Shown here: piece by piece, positions 46,705 to 56,259 of the stretch
Numbering within the stretch: the first letter of the stretch is position 1
Layout of the letters: each line of letters begins with the position of its first letter
From: AP-15 sp963700185
GTDB taxonomy: Bacteria; Pseudomonadota; Alphaproteobacteria; ATCC43930; CGMCC-115725
DNA: 64,000 nucleotides
Direction: 5' to 3'
Assembly (NCBI GenBank): GCA_963700185.1
Contig: CAVOWP010000010.1
Span: forward strand, 62,001 to 126,000
Translations under genes and position numbers: made by a program
Notes under the pieces: generated by a model
What the model saw: the letters and a program-made list of their open reading frames with translations, nothing else
What the model was told of the DNA's origin: nothing
Database searches by the model: none

Positions 46705-48504
46705 ATGGTTCAACCATCCGCAATCGACAGCATCACCGCGAGCGTCGTGCAAGGCGCGCTCGAAAACATCGCGGTCGAGATGGGCTACAAGCTGATGCGG
46801 ATGTCGTATTCGTCGATCATCCGCGAATCCGAAGATTTCGGCGCGGCGCTGGTCGATGCCGAGGGGCGCGGGCTCGCCGAGTTGGCGCAGTCGACGCCGC
46901 TGCAATCGGGGCCCATTCCCGGTTACATCCGCGGCATCTTGAAGGCGCTGCAGACGCGCGGCGACGTGGTACGGCCGGGCGATGTGATCATGCACAACGA
47001 CGCGTATGGCGGCGCCAGCCATGGGCCCGACGTGGGTTTCGCGGTGCCGGTGTTTCATGACGGGCGCCTCGTTGCTTTCGCTGCGACGACCGCGCACCAC
47101 CTCGATATCGGGGCCTTGAGCCCCGGCAGCTGCGGCATCGTCGATGCGATCGATGCCTATGCCGAAGGGCTCCAGTTCAAAGCCATCAAGGTATACGACC
47201 GCGGCATCCGCAATGACGCCGTCTGGCAGCTACTGCGCGACAACATCCGCGTCTCCGACCTTGTTGTCGGCGACATGGAAGCGCAAATCGCCGCGGCGCG
47301 GATCGGCGCCGAGCGGCTCGGCGGATTGATCGAGCGTTATGGTTATGAGCGCTTCACCGCCGCATGCAGTGCAGTGATGGACTACGCCGAGCGTCTGATG
47401 CGGCAGGCGATCGCAGCACTGCCGGACGGCGACTATAGCGCGCGCACGATGATCGACGGTTTTGTCGACAACACCGACCCGAAGAAACGCAACCTGCCGA
47501 TCGCGGCGACTGTGCGGGTTCGCGGCGACGAAATCGAGGTCGACCTGACCGGCACCGCCGATCAAGTCGACGATCGGCCGATCAACATGCCGTTCGAGGG
47601 CACTGTCGATGTCGCGGTGTGGCTGACCGTGCGTTCGGTGCTGCTCGATACCGCCGTCTGCGGGCACATCCCGGTGAATGACGGGCTGTTGCGTCCGATC
47701 AAGATCACCGCGCCGCTCGGCTCGCTCGCCAACCCAGTGTTTCCGGCGCCGACGATCGCCCGCTTCTGCCCCGGCAATCAGGTCGCGGACACCGTCATGA
47801 AGGCGTTGGCGCAGGCCCTCCCCGGCCAAGTCTCCGCCGGGATAGGCAATCTCAAAGTCATTGCCTTTTCCGGGATGCAGCAAAGCAAGCAATGGGTCCA
47901 CATGGAGATCTTCGAAGGCAGCTACGGCGGCCGCGGCGGGATCGACGGAATGGATGCGGTCGACACGCTCTACGCCAATACGCGCAACAACCCGATCGAG
48001 GATATCGAGAGCCACCTGCCGCTGCGGGTCAGCCGCTACGAGCTGCGCGAGGGTGTGAGCGGGGCGGGAGAGTGGCGCGGCGGCCTCGGCTCGGTGCGCG
48101 AGTTCGCCTATCTGAGCGACGGCGGGGCCTCGGTCGAAGGCGAAGGCCATGAATTCGCACCTTGGGGGTTCGCCGGCGGCGCGCCCGGACACCCCGCCGA
48201 ACTGCGGCTTGTCCGGCGAGACGGGACCGTAGAGATGCTGCCGTCGAAGGTTCCGCATATGCAGATCCGCGCCGGAGAGCGATTTGTTTGTGTCGGCCCG
48301 GCCGGGGGTGGTTACGGCGATCCCCTCGCCCGTGAACCGGCGCTGGTGCGCGACGATGTCGCCGATGGTTTGCTCCCGGCGGAGGTAGCTCGCCGCGAAT
48401 ACGGCGTTGTGGTTACCTCGGCGGGCGTTCTCCGCGAGGAAGAGACGGCTCGCCTGCGTTCCGAGATGATCAGCGAGCGGACCGACGCGATTGGATCGGA
48501 CTAG
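46705..48504 (+). CDS. hyuB: Hydantoinase/oxoprolinase family protein, subunit B
   Basis: 599 residues, intact. The family signature runs from AVEMGYKLMRMSYSSIIRES through DFGAALVDAEG, GDVIMHNDAYGGASHGPDV to TAHHLDIG, which holds the metal-binding histidines. The late GRGGIDGMDAVDT and PAGGGYGDPL match the usual B-subunit end. It works with HyuA, encoded 16 bases upstream. N-methylhydantoinase, acetone carboxylase and 5-oxoprolinase share this architecture; the location among ureide enzymes favours a cyclic amide. Confidence 0.9.
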   Translation: MVQPSAIDSITASVVQGALENIAVEMGYKLMRMSYSSIIRESEDFGAALVDAEGRGLAELAQSTPLQSGPIPGYIRGILKALQTRGDVVRPGDVIMHNDAYGGASHGPDVGFAVPVFHDGRLVAFAATTAHHLDIGALSPGSCGIVDAIDAYAEGLQFKAIKVYDRGIRNDAVWQLLRDNIRVSDLVVGDMEAQIAAARIGAERLGGLIERYGYERFTAACSAVMDYAERLMRQAIAALPDGDYSARTMIDGFVDNTDPKKRNLPIAATVRVRGDEIEVDLTGTADQVDDRPINMPFEGTVDVAVWLTVRSVLLDTAVCGHIPVNDGLLRPIKITAPLGSLANPVFPAPTIARFCPGNQVADTVMKALAQALPGQVSAGIGNLKVIAFSGMQQSKQWVHMEIFEGSYGGRGGIDGMDAVDTLYANTRNNPIEDIESHLPLRVSRYELREGVSGAGEWRGGLGSVREFAYLSDGGASVEGEGHEFAPWGFAGGAPGHPAELRLVRRDGTVEMLPSKVPHMQIRAGERFVCVGPAGGGYGDPLAREPALVRDDVADGLLPAEVARREYGVVVTSAGVLREEETARLRSEMISERTDAIGSD

Positions 48505-48517
48505 TCGACCAGCGAAC

Positions 48518-48532
48518 TGGCACGAAAACTGC
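48518..48532 (+). promoter_or_regulatory. Sigma-54-like promoter for the second NMT1-type transporter
   Basis: TGGCACGAAAACTGC has a perfect -24 box and a one-base change at -12. It lies 33 bases before the ATG at 48,566, an ideal distance with a GGGAGGAG ribosome site between. Confidence 0.5.
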
Positions 48533-48565
48533 GTCACTCGGGATCGTTCAGCAGGGAGGAGAGTG

Positions 48566-49609
48566 ATGTGTGATCTTAGCGGCATTGGCGAGGTCTCGAT
48601 CGGCCGGCGCGCTTTTTTGCGCCGTGGCGCGGCTGCGGGGGCCATCGCAGTAGCCGTGCCGACGGGGTTGTTTCATGGATCGGCGCAAGCCGCCGGAGCA
48701 TTCAAGGCCACCCATGGCAGCGGTTTCTGCAACAGTGCTTTTTTTATCACGCATGCCAAACAATTGGGCAAAGAATACGGGCTGACGCTCGAATTCGTGA
48801 ACACTCCAACTTTCGCCGAGATGGTGACATTCTTGGGCGCCGGGATGGTTGACGTCAGCGTCCTCCCATACACCAGCTTTATCGGCCTTTATGACAAGGA
48901 GGCTCCGGTCAAGATCGTCGGCGGCGGTGGCATCGAAGGCTGTGTGATGGTCGCGCAGCCCGGGCTCGACACGGCAGCCAAGCTCAAAGGCAAGACATTA
49001 GGGACGTTCCAAATGGATACCCTGGAGGTACTGCCCTACGACTGGCTCAAAAAGAATGGAGTGAAGTTCAGCGACATTACGGTCCGCTACATGGGCAATA
49101 CTCCCGAAGCGGTCGAAGCGTTCAAGGCCGGCGCGCTCGACTTCATCTGCACAATCGAGCCTTACGCGTCGGCGCTGCTCAACGACGTCAAGGGGTCGGT
49201 GCTGCTGTCGAACGGGGTCGACATCTATGGGCCGCACTACACCGATTGCGTGCTCGCAGCGCGCACGAGCGTCATCGAGGAGCATCCAGAGGATCTGAAG
49301 TCTCTCATCAAGGCGATGCTCAAGGCTCAGCTGATGTTCGAGCAGCAGCGCGAGCAGATCCTTAGCGAGTTGGTCGGGACCTACTACAAGACGTCGCTCG
49401 AAAATGCGCGCATTGGCGCACAGAGGCAACCGCCTTGCGTTGACCAACGCGCGCAGACCGATTTCATCCTCGGCCGTGTCGATTTGATCCTCGAGATGGG
49501 CTACATCAAAAAGAAGCCTGGGCATGATGCGATCGACTGGACGTTGCTCGAAGGGGCCATCAAGGAAATGCCGGAGGTCTATTCGCAGCTGAAATATAAA
49601 TCGGCATGA
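48566..49609 (+). CDS. NMT1-type ABC transporter substrate-binding protein 3
   Basis: 347 residues from the ATG at 48,566 (MCDLSGIGEVSIGRRAFLRR), with GGAGG upstream. The leader has a paired arginine and hydrophobic core. FKATHGSGFCNSAFFITHAK and LEFVNTPTFAEMVTFLGAGM start the periplasmic fold; a tyrosine-rich DFICTIEPYASALLNDVKG follows. It differs clearly from the pair at 26.5 and 29.3 kb, so the ligand is probably different. The stop overlaps the permease ATG by four bases. Confidence 0.85.
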   Translation: MCDLSGIGEVSIGRRAFLRRGAAAGAIAVAVPTGLFHGSAQAAGAFKATHGSGFCNSAFFITHAKQLGKEYGLTLEFVNTPTFAEMVTFLGAGMVDVSVLPYTSFIGLYDKEAPVKIVGGGGIEGCVMVAQPGLDTAAKLKGKTLGTFQMDTLEVLPYDWLKKNGVKFSDITVRYMGNTPEAVEAFKAGALDFICTIEPYASALLNDVKGSVLLSNGVDIYGPHYTDCVLAARTSVIEEHPEDLKSLIKAMLKAQLMFEQQREQILSELVGTYYKTSLENARIGAQRQPPCVDQRAQTDFILGRVDLILEMGYIKKKPGHDAIDWTLLEGAIKEMPEVYSQLKYKSA

Positions 49610-50526
49610 CCTCTGCTCCGGTCGCGTCAGCCCGGTCGGCGCCGTTTCCTCCGGCGCCGCAGTGGCGGCGTGCCCGCGGTCTCCTCCGGGTTTGGCTGCC
49701 CCAGCTGGGCTGGACGATCGTCTCGGTGGGGCTGTTCGCTGCGATCTGGGAGTTGTGCTGGTATTTCGGCTGGGCTGATCCGCGCCTGCTCCCTCCGCCG
49801 CATGTTTTTCTCAGTGATCTGACGGGCCAGGCGAAATTCTTCAACACTGCACAGCGCTGGCAGATCGGTGTCGACGCCAATGCCGGCCCGAGCCCGGCCA
49901 TGGCGGTGCTGATCACAATTCTGTCGTCGACGATGAGGGTGTTCGCCGGGCTCGGTCTCGCCACGGTCATCAGCATCTGCCTCGGCGTCACGATCCGCTA
50001 CTTCCGCCTCATCGAGCATTTGACCCTGCCGGCCATCACATTGCTTGCTCCGGTCTCGCCGGTGGCGTGGCTGCCGGTCGCGATCTTCTTGTTCGGGATC
50101 GGCAACGGGCCGGCGATCTTTATGGTCTTTGTCGCGCTGTTCTTTCACATGATCCTGGCGACGATCACCCAAATCGACGGGGTCAATCGCAATTACGTAA
50201 ACGTGGCCCGCACAATGGGCGCGAGCAAATGGCAGATTTATCGGCGGGTCATATTGCCGGCGATCTTGCCCGGACTGCTCGTGGTATTGCGGTTCAACCT
50301 GTTCGGCGCCTGGATGGTGGTGCTGATCGCCGAAGCGACCGGCGTCGGCTTTGGCCTCGGTCAGGTCATCATGATGGCGCGCAATACCTTCAACCCCAGC
50401 CTCGTGTTCTTTACGATCGTCATCATCGGACTATTGGGGTTCGGCTTCGACTTTTTGCTGCGGCAGCTGCAGCGCCGCATTCTCTATTGGCTGCCCAACC
50501 GCACCGCCGGGTTGGCTGATGTCTGA
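49606..50526 (+). CDS. NMT1-type ABC transporter permease 3
   Basis: 306 residues with helices from WTIVSVGLFAAIWELCWYF to IVIIGLLGFGFDFLL and the coupling segment ARTMGASKWQIYRRVILPAI. It belongs to the SsuC/TauC type. Overlaps of ATGA with the binding-protein gene and of eight bases with the ATPase gene show a tight operon. Confidence 0.9.
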   Translation: MTSAPVASARSAPFPPAPQWRRARGLLRVWLPQLGWTIVSVGLFAAIWELCWYFGWADPRLLPPPHVFLSDLTGQAKFFNTAQRWQIGVDANAGPSPAMAVLITILSSTMRVFAGLGLATVISICLGVTIRYFRLIEHLTLPAITLLAPVSPVAWLPVAIFLFGIGNGPAIFMVFVALFFHMILATITQIDGVNRNYVNVARTMGASKWQIYRRVILPAILPGLLVVLRFNLFGAWMVVLIAEATGVGFGLGQVIMMARNTFNPSLVFFTIVIIGLLGFGFDFLLRQLQRRILYWLPNRTAGLADV

Positions 50527-51316
50527 GCCGGCGATTTGCTGCCGTGGCGTCGGCAAGGTCTGGGCGGCCGGCTCCGAGCGGGCTCACGAGGCGCTGCGAG
50601 GGATTGACCTCACCGTCGAAGACGGCGAGTTCGTCGTCGTGCTCGGACCGTCAGGCTGCGGCAAGAGCACGCTTCTTTACCTAATCGCCGGGCTCGAAGA
50701 CCTCAGCGACGGTGAGATAACGGCGCATGGGGTCCAAGTCACTGGACCGGCGCCGGACCGCAGCCTGATCTTTCAGGAGACGTCGCTGTTCCCGTGGCTA
50801 TCGGTATGGCAGAACGTCAGTTTCGGGCTGTCACTGCGGGGCGTCGGCAAAGCCGAGCAGCGCGAGATTTCCCGCCAGGTGCTGTTGCGTACCGGCCTTG
50901 CCGAGACCTTCGACAAGCGACCGCAGGAGTTGTCGGGCGGGATGCGCCAGCGCGTCGCCGTCGCCCGTGCGCTCGCGATGCGCCCGAAGGTGCTGCTGAT
51001 GGACGAGCCTTTTGCTGCGCTCGATGTACAGACCAGGGCAAAGATGCAGGGTTTTCTGCTCGACGTCTGGCGTGAGAGTGGCGCCTCGGTCATCTTCGTC
51101 ACCCATCATATCGACGAAGCGATGGCGCTCGCCGACCGGGTCGTCGTGTGCACCGCCCGCCCCGGGCGGATCAAAGACATTGTCGCGATCGACCGGCCGC
51201 GGCCCCGCGACCCGTTCGCGCCGGAAGCGGTCGCGCTCAGGCGGAAACTGACCGAGCTGTTGAGCGACGAAGTCGACCGCGCCTTCGCCGAGCAGGAACA
51301 CGTCGCCATGGCTTGA
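50519..51316 (+). CDS. NMT1-type ABC transporter ATPase 2
   Basis: 265 residues. Walker A VVVLGPSGCGKSTLLYLIAG, Q-loop LIFQETSLFPWLSVWQNVSF, signature LSGGMRQRVAVARALA, Walker B VLLMDEPFAALD and H-loop VIFVTHHIDEA. It powers the importer built from the two preceding genes. The next interval carries a palindromic repeat that may end the transcript. Confidence 0.9.
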   Translation: MSEPAICCRGVGKVWAAGSERAHEALRGIDLTVEDGEFVVVLGPSGCGKSTLLYLIAGLEDLSDGEITAHGVQVTGPAPDRSLIFQETSLFPWLSVWQNVSFGLSLRGVGKAEQREISRQVLLRTGLAETFDKRPQELSGGMRQRVAVARALAMRPKVLLMDEPFAALDVQTRAKMQGFLLDVWRESGASVIFVTHHIDEAMALADRVVVCTARPGRIKDIVAIDRPRPRDPFAPEAVALRRKLTELLSDEVDRAFAEQEHVAMA

Positions 51317-51333
51317 ATTGGCTGAACTGCGGT

Positions 51334-51451
51334 CGTGCGTGCTTCGAGACGCGCCCTCTGGGCGCCCTCAGCATGACGTGCTTTGTTGATGGCATTAAGA
51401 AAGAACGTCATCCTGAGGAAGTCGCGACGCGGCTGTCTTGAAGGACGCACA
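51334..51451. repeat. Long imperfect inverted repeat (palindromic element)
   Basis: The left arm (GTGCTTCGAGACGCG ... CCTCAGCATGACGT) and right arm (ACGTCATCCTGAGGA ... TTGAAGGACGCAC) are reverse complements with a few mismatches and a short middle. Elements of this kind are common between genes in alphaproteobacteria. It occupies most of the 176 bases before the amidohydrolase gene and could act as a transcription barrier. Confidence 0.7.
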
Positions 51452-51492
51452 GTGCTGATTCCGGCTGCCCGCCAGCTATAAGGAGCGAATAC

Positions 51493-53034
51493 ATGCCTTC
51501 CAGCATCATCCGCGGCCTTGCCATCTTCACCGAACCCGTCGACCGCCGCAAATGGCAACAAATTGACGACGGCGCGCTGTTGCAGCGCGACGGCGTCATC
51601 GCCGAGATCGGCCCCTTCGCCGAGCTCTCCGCACGCCATCCCGATGCCCCGGTGATCGGCACCGGGCGCCAGGTGGTATTGCCGGGGTTCGTCAACGGTC
51701 ACCATCATATCGGCCTGACCCCGGTGCAGCACGGTTCGCCCGACATGCCTTTGGAGCTGTGGTTCGTGACCCGGCTGGTGACCCGGCAAGTCGATCTTTA
51801 TCTCGATACCCTCTATTCCGCCTTCGAGATGATCGCGTCCGGGATCACCACCGTGCAGCACCTGCACGGCTGGCTGCCGGGCGGGCTCGCCGCGGTCGAG
51901 GCCGGCGCCGGCGAGGTGATCCGCGCCTACGAAGACATCGGCATGCGGGTGTCGTATTCCTTCGCGCTGCGCGACCAGAACCGGCTCGTCTACCAGGACG
52001 ACCAGCAGTTCTCGGCAAGCCTGCCGGCCGAACTGCGCCCCGCAATGGAGCGGCACTTCGGACGCTTTCAAGTGTCGCTGGCCGATTACGGCGCGCTCTT
52101 CGAACAGCTGCACGCCAAGCACCAAGACAAGGAGCGGGTCAGGATCCAGCTCGCTCCCGCCAATCTCCATTGGTGCTCCGACGCGGCATTGACGATGCTT
52201 GCCGACTATTCCGAGCGATACGATGCGCCGATGCACATGCACCTCGTCGAGACCGCCTATCAAAAGGAGTATGCCCGCAGGCGCGGCGGAGGCACCGCGC
52301 TCGACTATATCGACCGGTTCGGGTTCCTGGGGCCGCGGCTGACATTGGGGCATGGCGCGTGGCTCAACGAGGCCGATCTCGACCGCATCGCCGCGACCGG
52401 CACCCATATTTGCCACAATTGCAGCTCCAACTTCCGCCTGCGCAGCGGCTTAGCGCCGCTCAATTTCTTCGAGAAGCGCGGCATCAATACCGCGATCGGC
52501 CTCGACGAGGCCGGCATCAACGACGATCGCGACATGCTGCAGGAGATGCGCATGGTATTGCGCGCGCATCGCGTGCCGGGGATGGACGAGGCGGATGTTC
52601 CAAGCGTCGGCCAGGTCCTGCGCATGGCAACCATCGGCGGCGCGCTGACAACGCCCTTCGGCAGCCGGATCGGCACCCTCGCGGTCGGCGGGTCCGCCGA
52701 TCTGGTCCTTATGGATTGGGACAAGATCGCTTACCCCTATCTCGACGCGGAGACACCAATTCTCGACGCTGCGCTGCAGCGAGGGCGCACCGACGCCATC
52801 GACCTGGTCATGGTGGCAGGTGAGGCGGTCTACCAGGACGGACGGTTCACCCGCGTCGATCGGGACGCGGTGCTGCGTGAACTGCATCAATCATTGCAGC
52901 GTCCTCTCGCTGAGGACGAAGTCGAGCGGCGCCAGCTGTCGAAAGCGCTGCTGCCGCATGTCCGGCGCGTCTACGCCGGATATTTCGATCCCGAGGCGCA
53001 CCTGCCCTATTACCGGGGAAGCTCGCGTCAATAG
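51493..53034 (+). CDS. ATZ/TRZ-type amidohydrolase (COG0402 deaminase/chlorohydrolase group)
   Basis: 513 residues, AAGGAG ribosome site. Metal site: LPGFVNGHHHIGLTPVQHG (HxH), APMHMHLVETAYQKE, LTLGHGAWLNEADL and the aspartate in AIGLDEAGINDDRD. A C-terminal beta part ends the composite domain (IGTLAVGGSADLVLMDWD). The group includes 8-oxoguanine and cytosine/guanine-type deaminases and the s-triazine hydrolases AtzB and TrzA/TrzN. It removes an amino or similar group from a heterocycle in the cytoplasm. The exact substrate is open; the neighbouring transporter likely supplies it. Convergent with RidA. Confidence 0.85.
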   Translation: MPSSIIRGLAIFTEPVDRRKWQQIDDGALLQRDGVIAEIGPFAELSARHPDAPVIGTGRQVVLPGFVNGHHHIGLTPVQHGSPDMPLELWFVTRLVTRQVDLYLDTLYSAFEMIASGITTVQHLHGWLPGGLAAVEAGAGEVIRAYEDIGMRVSYSFALRDQNRLVYQDDQQFSASLPAELRPAMERHFGRFQVSLADYGALFEQLHAKHQDKERVRIQLAPANLHWCSDAALTMLADYSERYDAPMHMHLVETAYQKEYARRRGGGTALDYIDRFGFLGPRLTLGHGAWLNEADLDRIAATGTHICHNCSSNFRLRSGLAPLNFFEKRGINTAIGLDEAGINDDRDMLQEMRMVLRAHRVPGMDEADVPSVGQVLRMATIGGALTTPFGSRIGTLAVGGSADLVLMDWDKIAYPYLDAETPILDAALQRGRTDAIDLVMVAGEAVYQDGRFTRVDRDAVLRELHQSLQRPLAEDEVERRQLSKALLPHVRRVYAGYFDPEAHLPYYRGSSRQ

Positions 53035-53056
53035 CGAGCGGCGTCGATATAGCGTC

Positions 53057-53452
53057 TCAAGAGCGGCGAGCGATTAAATCGATTTCGACGATGCCCCCGC
53101 GTGCCAGATGCGTGACCCCGACCGTGGTCCGCGCCGGCAGCCGGTCGGGCTTGAAATATTCGGTGTAGAGGCGGTTGAAGGCAGCGTAGTCGCGCTCGAA
53201 ATGCGTGAGAAATATGCGCGCGCAAACAACATCCTTGAACCCGGCGCCGGCGCCGGCGAGCGCGCGTTTGAGATTGTCCATCACTTTGCGGGTCTGCGCT
53301 TCGATCCCTTCCGGAAGCGGCAGCGAATCATCATCCGGGTCGGTCGCGAGTTGGCCGGTCACGAACAGCCAGCCATCCGCCTCGACGACATGGCTGTAAG
53401 GCGCCACCGGCTTCGGGGCATTCGGGATCAGATGATAGATCGGCGCACTCAC
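53057..53452 (-). CDS. RidA/YjgF/UK114-family enamine deaminase
   Basis: 131 residues from a GTG at 53,452 that overlaps the DUF1989 stop (GTGA) and follows GAGGAGAAGG. The family pattern is clear: PNAPKPVAPYSHVVEADGWL, FVTGQLATDP, QTRKVMDNLKRALAGAGAGF, DVVCARIFLTH and LPARTTVGVTHLARGGIVEI, with the arginine that binds the imino-acid carboxylate. It hydrolyses reactive enamines/imines or, as RutC-like proteins do, aminoacrylate from pyrimidine breakdown. It is last of the minus-strand operon starting at the nitroreductase. Confidence 0.85.
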   Translation of the reverse strand: MSAPIYHLIPNAPKPVAPYSHVVEADGWLFVTGQLATDPDDDSLPLPEGIEAQTRKVMDNLKRALAGAGAGFKDVVCARIFLTHFERDYAAFNRLYTEYFKPDRLPARTTVGVTHLARGGIVEIDLIARRS

Positions 53453-54108
53453 GATCCTTCTCCTCGCTGGGGATTGCGGCTCTGGGGCGGCCGCCAGATT
53501 ATCGCCCGGATCGGCGTCAGATTGTAGGCATTGCAAGGGTTGTGCATCTGCGGACAGTTTGACAACACCGCCAGTACGTCACGCTCGGCGCGCAGATCGA
53601 CATAGTTCCCCGCCGCCGAGTGCCCATAGACATTGACCGCGCCGCCGTCGGCGCCGACCGGCACGCTCATAAAGAAATTGACGTTGCTGACGATATGGCT
53701 GCGGTCGAGCCCGAACTGCGCCAGGGCCTCAACGAAATTGCCGAAGCAGCTATGCGTCCCACGAACGCCGTAGCGCAGGAAGTTGTTGGGCTCACTGCAG
53801 CAGCCGTAGATGGTGTCGTGCCGACCGCAAGTATCTTCGACGACCGTAAACAGCGCGTTGCCGAGATCGGAATAAAGAACCGTGCCCTTGTCGACGAACA
53901 ATTTGCCCTGAACCTTGATCGTGTTGGTCGCGCAGTAACGGTCGGTCGGATCCCCCGCGTCGTAGCACAGGAAGTCGACCGCCTGCTGGCCCTCGAGATC
54001 GATCAGCCGCAACATGTCGCCCTCGGCGACGCGGTGGCCCCAGGGCCGCCCGGGCGGCACCACCGCATCAAACAGGATTTCGCCGGGAGGGGGGCTCGGT
54101 TCGGTCAT
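53449..54108 (-). CDS. DUF1989 (urea carboxylase-associated / carboxyguanidine deiminase-like) protein
   Basis: 219 residues from the ATG at 54,108, eleven bases after the ATPase stop. Characteristic stretches are GHRVAEGDMLRLIDLEGQQA, VDFLCYDAGDPTDRYCATNT, DTCGRHDTIYGCCSEPNNF and FMSVPVGADGGAVNVYGHSA; the cysteine/histidine group could bind zinc. Two DUF1989 proteins form carboxyguanidine deiminase in guanidine assimilation; here only one is present and no urea carboxylase/allophanate hydrolase is seen, so the substrate may differ. It fits a nitrogen-release role. Confidence 0.8.
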   Translation of the reverse strand: MTEPSPPPGEILFDAVVPPGRPWGHRVAEGDMLRLIDLEGQQAVDFLCYDAGDPTDRYCATNTIKVQGKLFVDKGTVLYSDLGNALFTVVEDTCGRHDTIYGCCSEPNNFLRYGVRGTHSCFGNFVEALAQFGLDRSHIVSNVNFFMSVPVGADGGAVNVYGHSAAGNYVDLRAERDVLAVLSNCPQMHNPCNAYNLTPIRAIIWRPPQSRNPQRGEGS

Positions 54109-54118
54109 GGGTAACGTC

Positions 54119-54935
54119 CTAGCTGGCTGCCATCGCGGCGGCGCTCGTGGCGGAGTAGCGCTGAAGGAACTGACGAGCGCGACCGGTTGACGGCGCGGAG
54201 AAGAACTGGGCCGGCGCCCCCGTCTCGACGACCTGGCCGCGGTCGATGAAGACCATCTGTGTGGCCGCGTCGCGGGCAAAGCCCATTTCATGGGTGACGA
54301 TCACCATCGTCATGCCGTCGCGCGCCAGCTGGCGCATGACCAGGATGACCTCGCCGACCAACTCGGGATCGAGCGCGCTGGTCGGCTCGTCGAACAGCAG
54401 GAGATCGGGCTGCACCGCCAACGCGCGGGCAATGCCGACGCGTTGTTTCTGCCCGCCCGAGAGCCGCGCCGGGAAGACGTCGCGCTTGTCGCCGAGCCCG
54501 ACCTTTTGCAGTAGTGCCTCGGCCGCCTCGCGCACCTCGGCCTGCGGGCGCTTCTGAACGTGCAGCGGCGCCTCCATGACGTTCTGCAACACAGTCAGGT
54601 GCGGCCACAGCGCGAAATGCTGGAACACCATGCCGATGCGGGTGCGGATCTGCGCCAGCTCCGAATCCGACATCGCAATGTGACCGCCGGTACGCATGCC
54701 GATGCGGCGGCCGTTCAAAAACACGGCGCCGGTGTCGGGCCTTTCGAGCCAGTTGATGCAGCGCAGCAGAGTTGATTTGCCGGACCCGGAGGGCCCGACA
54801 ATGCACACGGTCTCGCCGCGGGCGACCGTCAAGCTGATATCCGACAAGACCTCGAGCGTTCCGAAACTCTTTGAGATCGCGCGCAGTTCGAGCACCGGCG
54901 GCTCAGCAGGCGGCCTCGCGACGGCGTCGTTCATC
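54119..54935 (-). CDS. Polar-amino-acid-type ABC transporter ATPase
   Basis: 271 residues from the ATG at 54,935, overlapping the permease stop. Walker A VCIVGPSGSGKSTLLRCINW, Q-loop IGMVFQHFALWPHL, signature LSGGQKQRVGIARALA, Walker B LLLFDEPTSALDPELV and the H-loop VIVTHEMGFARD are those of GlnQ/HisP. It serves the GlnP-type permeases and binding protein encoded upstream in the same operon. Confidence 0.9.
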
Positions 54936-55587
54936 GCCGCGCCTCCGCCACGCGGCCGATCCCGGCCACCGCCGCCTCGACGATGAGGCACAATGCCCAG
55001 TACAGCAGTACCGCCGTCACGAATGCGGCAAAAGGCACGAAATAGGTGGCCTGGATCGAGCTCGCCTCGTGGGTCAGCTCGGGGACCGCGATAATTGTCA
55101 GAAATGCGCTGTCCTTGATGATCTGGATCAGTTGGTTGCCGATCATCGGGATCGCGGCGAGGATCACCGGCGGGAGCACGATTCGGCGGAACAGGTTCAG
55201 CCCGACAAAGCCGAAGGCATGGCCGGCCTCGATCATCTCGCGCGACAGCCCAGCCCAGGCTGCGCGCAGCAATTCCGCCATGTAGGCCGTGTTGTAGAGC
55301 GTCAGTGCGACGAGCCCGGCGCCCCAATTGGTAAAGCGGATGCCGAGCGACGGCAGCCCATAATAGACGAGATAGGCGAACAGCAAAAACGGCACGCAGC
55401 GCATCGTATCGACGAAATAACGCCCCGCTGCCGCCAGCGGCCGCGTCCGCAGCATCAGCACCATCGCGAGGAGGCAGCCGAGCGCAAAGGCCAATGCCGC
55501 CGCCGAAAGCGACAGCCATACCGTGTTGGCGAGCCCGCTCAGAAGCTGATCGCGATGCGCCCAGGTGATGCCAAAATCACGGATCAT
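54931..55587 (-). CDS. Polar-amino-acid-type ABC transporter permease 1
   Basis: 218 residues, intact. GLANTVWLSLSAAALAFALG and MRCVPFLLFAYLVYYGLPSL are typical of the HisM/GlnP family, with the coupling loop EAGHAFGFVGLNLFRRIVLP. Overlaps by four bases with both neighbours show translational coupling. Confidence 0.9.
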   Translation of the reverse strand: MIRDFGITWAHRDQLLSGLANTVWLSLSAAALAFALGCLLAMVLMLRTRPLAAAGRYFVDTMRCVPFLLFAYLVYYGLPSLGIRFTNWGAGLVALTLYNTAYMAELLRAAWAGLSREMIEAGHAFGFVGLNLFRRIVLPPVILAAIPMIGNQLIQIIKDSAFLTIIAVPELTHEASSIQATYFVPFAAFVTAVLLYWALCLIVEAAVAGIGRVAEARR

Positions 55588-56232
55588 GCCGCCGCCGTCG
55601 CAGTGATCTGCCGCTGCTCGACCTTGCGCTGAGCGAGCACGAACGCAGCGACGATGATCGCGTAGATGACGAGGGCAACCAGCAGCGGCGGCAATGGCCG
55701 ATAGGTCTCGGCCCCGACACGCACCGCCGCACGCGTCACGTCGACGATGCCGACCACCGCCACAGCCGGGCTCGCCTTGATCAGCAGACTCATCTCATTG
55801 ACGAGTGCCGGCAGGCAGGTGCGCAGGATCTGCGGCAGGATGATGCGGCGGAAACGCAGCGCCGCGCCCATGCCGAACGAGACCGACGCATCGAGCTGCT
55901 CGCGCGGGAAGTCAACAAGCGCCGCCCGCCAGATCTCACAATTGAACGCGGCAGTGTTGAGCATCAGGGTCAAGATCGCGGTCGGCACCGGGTCCATTTC
56001 GATGCCGGCGTTCGGGCAGCGCGAAGAAGATCAACAGCGCCAAGGTCACCGCCGGCGTCGCGCGCATGACGCTGACGTAAGTGGCAACGATCGGTGACAT
56101 CACTGGCACGCGGGTCCAGCGCACGAGCGCCAAGGCGAGGCCGAGCGGCACGCCGAGCGCGATCCCCGACAGCGACAGCGAGACGGTCGCCACCGCGCCC
56201 CGAAGAATGGCGAGGAAATCTAGGACGCTCAT
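55584..56232 (-). CDS. Polar-amino-acid-type ABC transporter permease 2 (one frameshift)
   Basis: From the ATG at 56,232 (MSVLDFLAILRGAVATVSLS) the frame runs to VTLALLIFFALP, then one extra base near 56,010 shifts to NAGIEMDPVPTAILTLML and on to the coupling loop DASVSFGMGAALRFRRIILP. Joined length is about 215 residues, normal for the family. It forms a heterodimer with the permease encoded just downstream. Confidence 0.75.
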
Positions 56233-56259
56233 GCGCCCCACGCGGCCATTTGCGCGCGG

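Noticed and set aside
51106..52416. Long minus-strand frame across an ATPase end and the amidohydrolase
   Set aside because: It crosses two well-supported plus-strand genes and an intergenic palindrome; shadow only.
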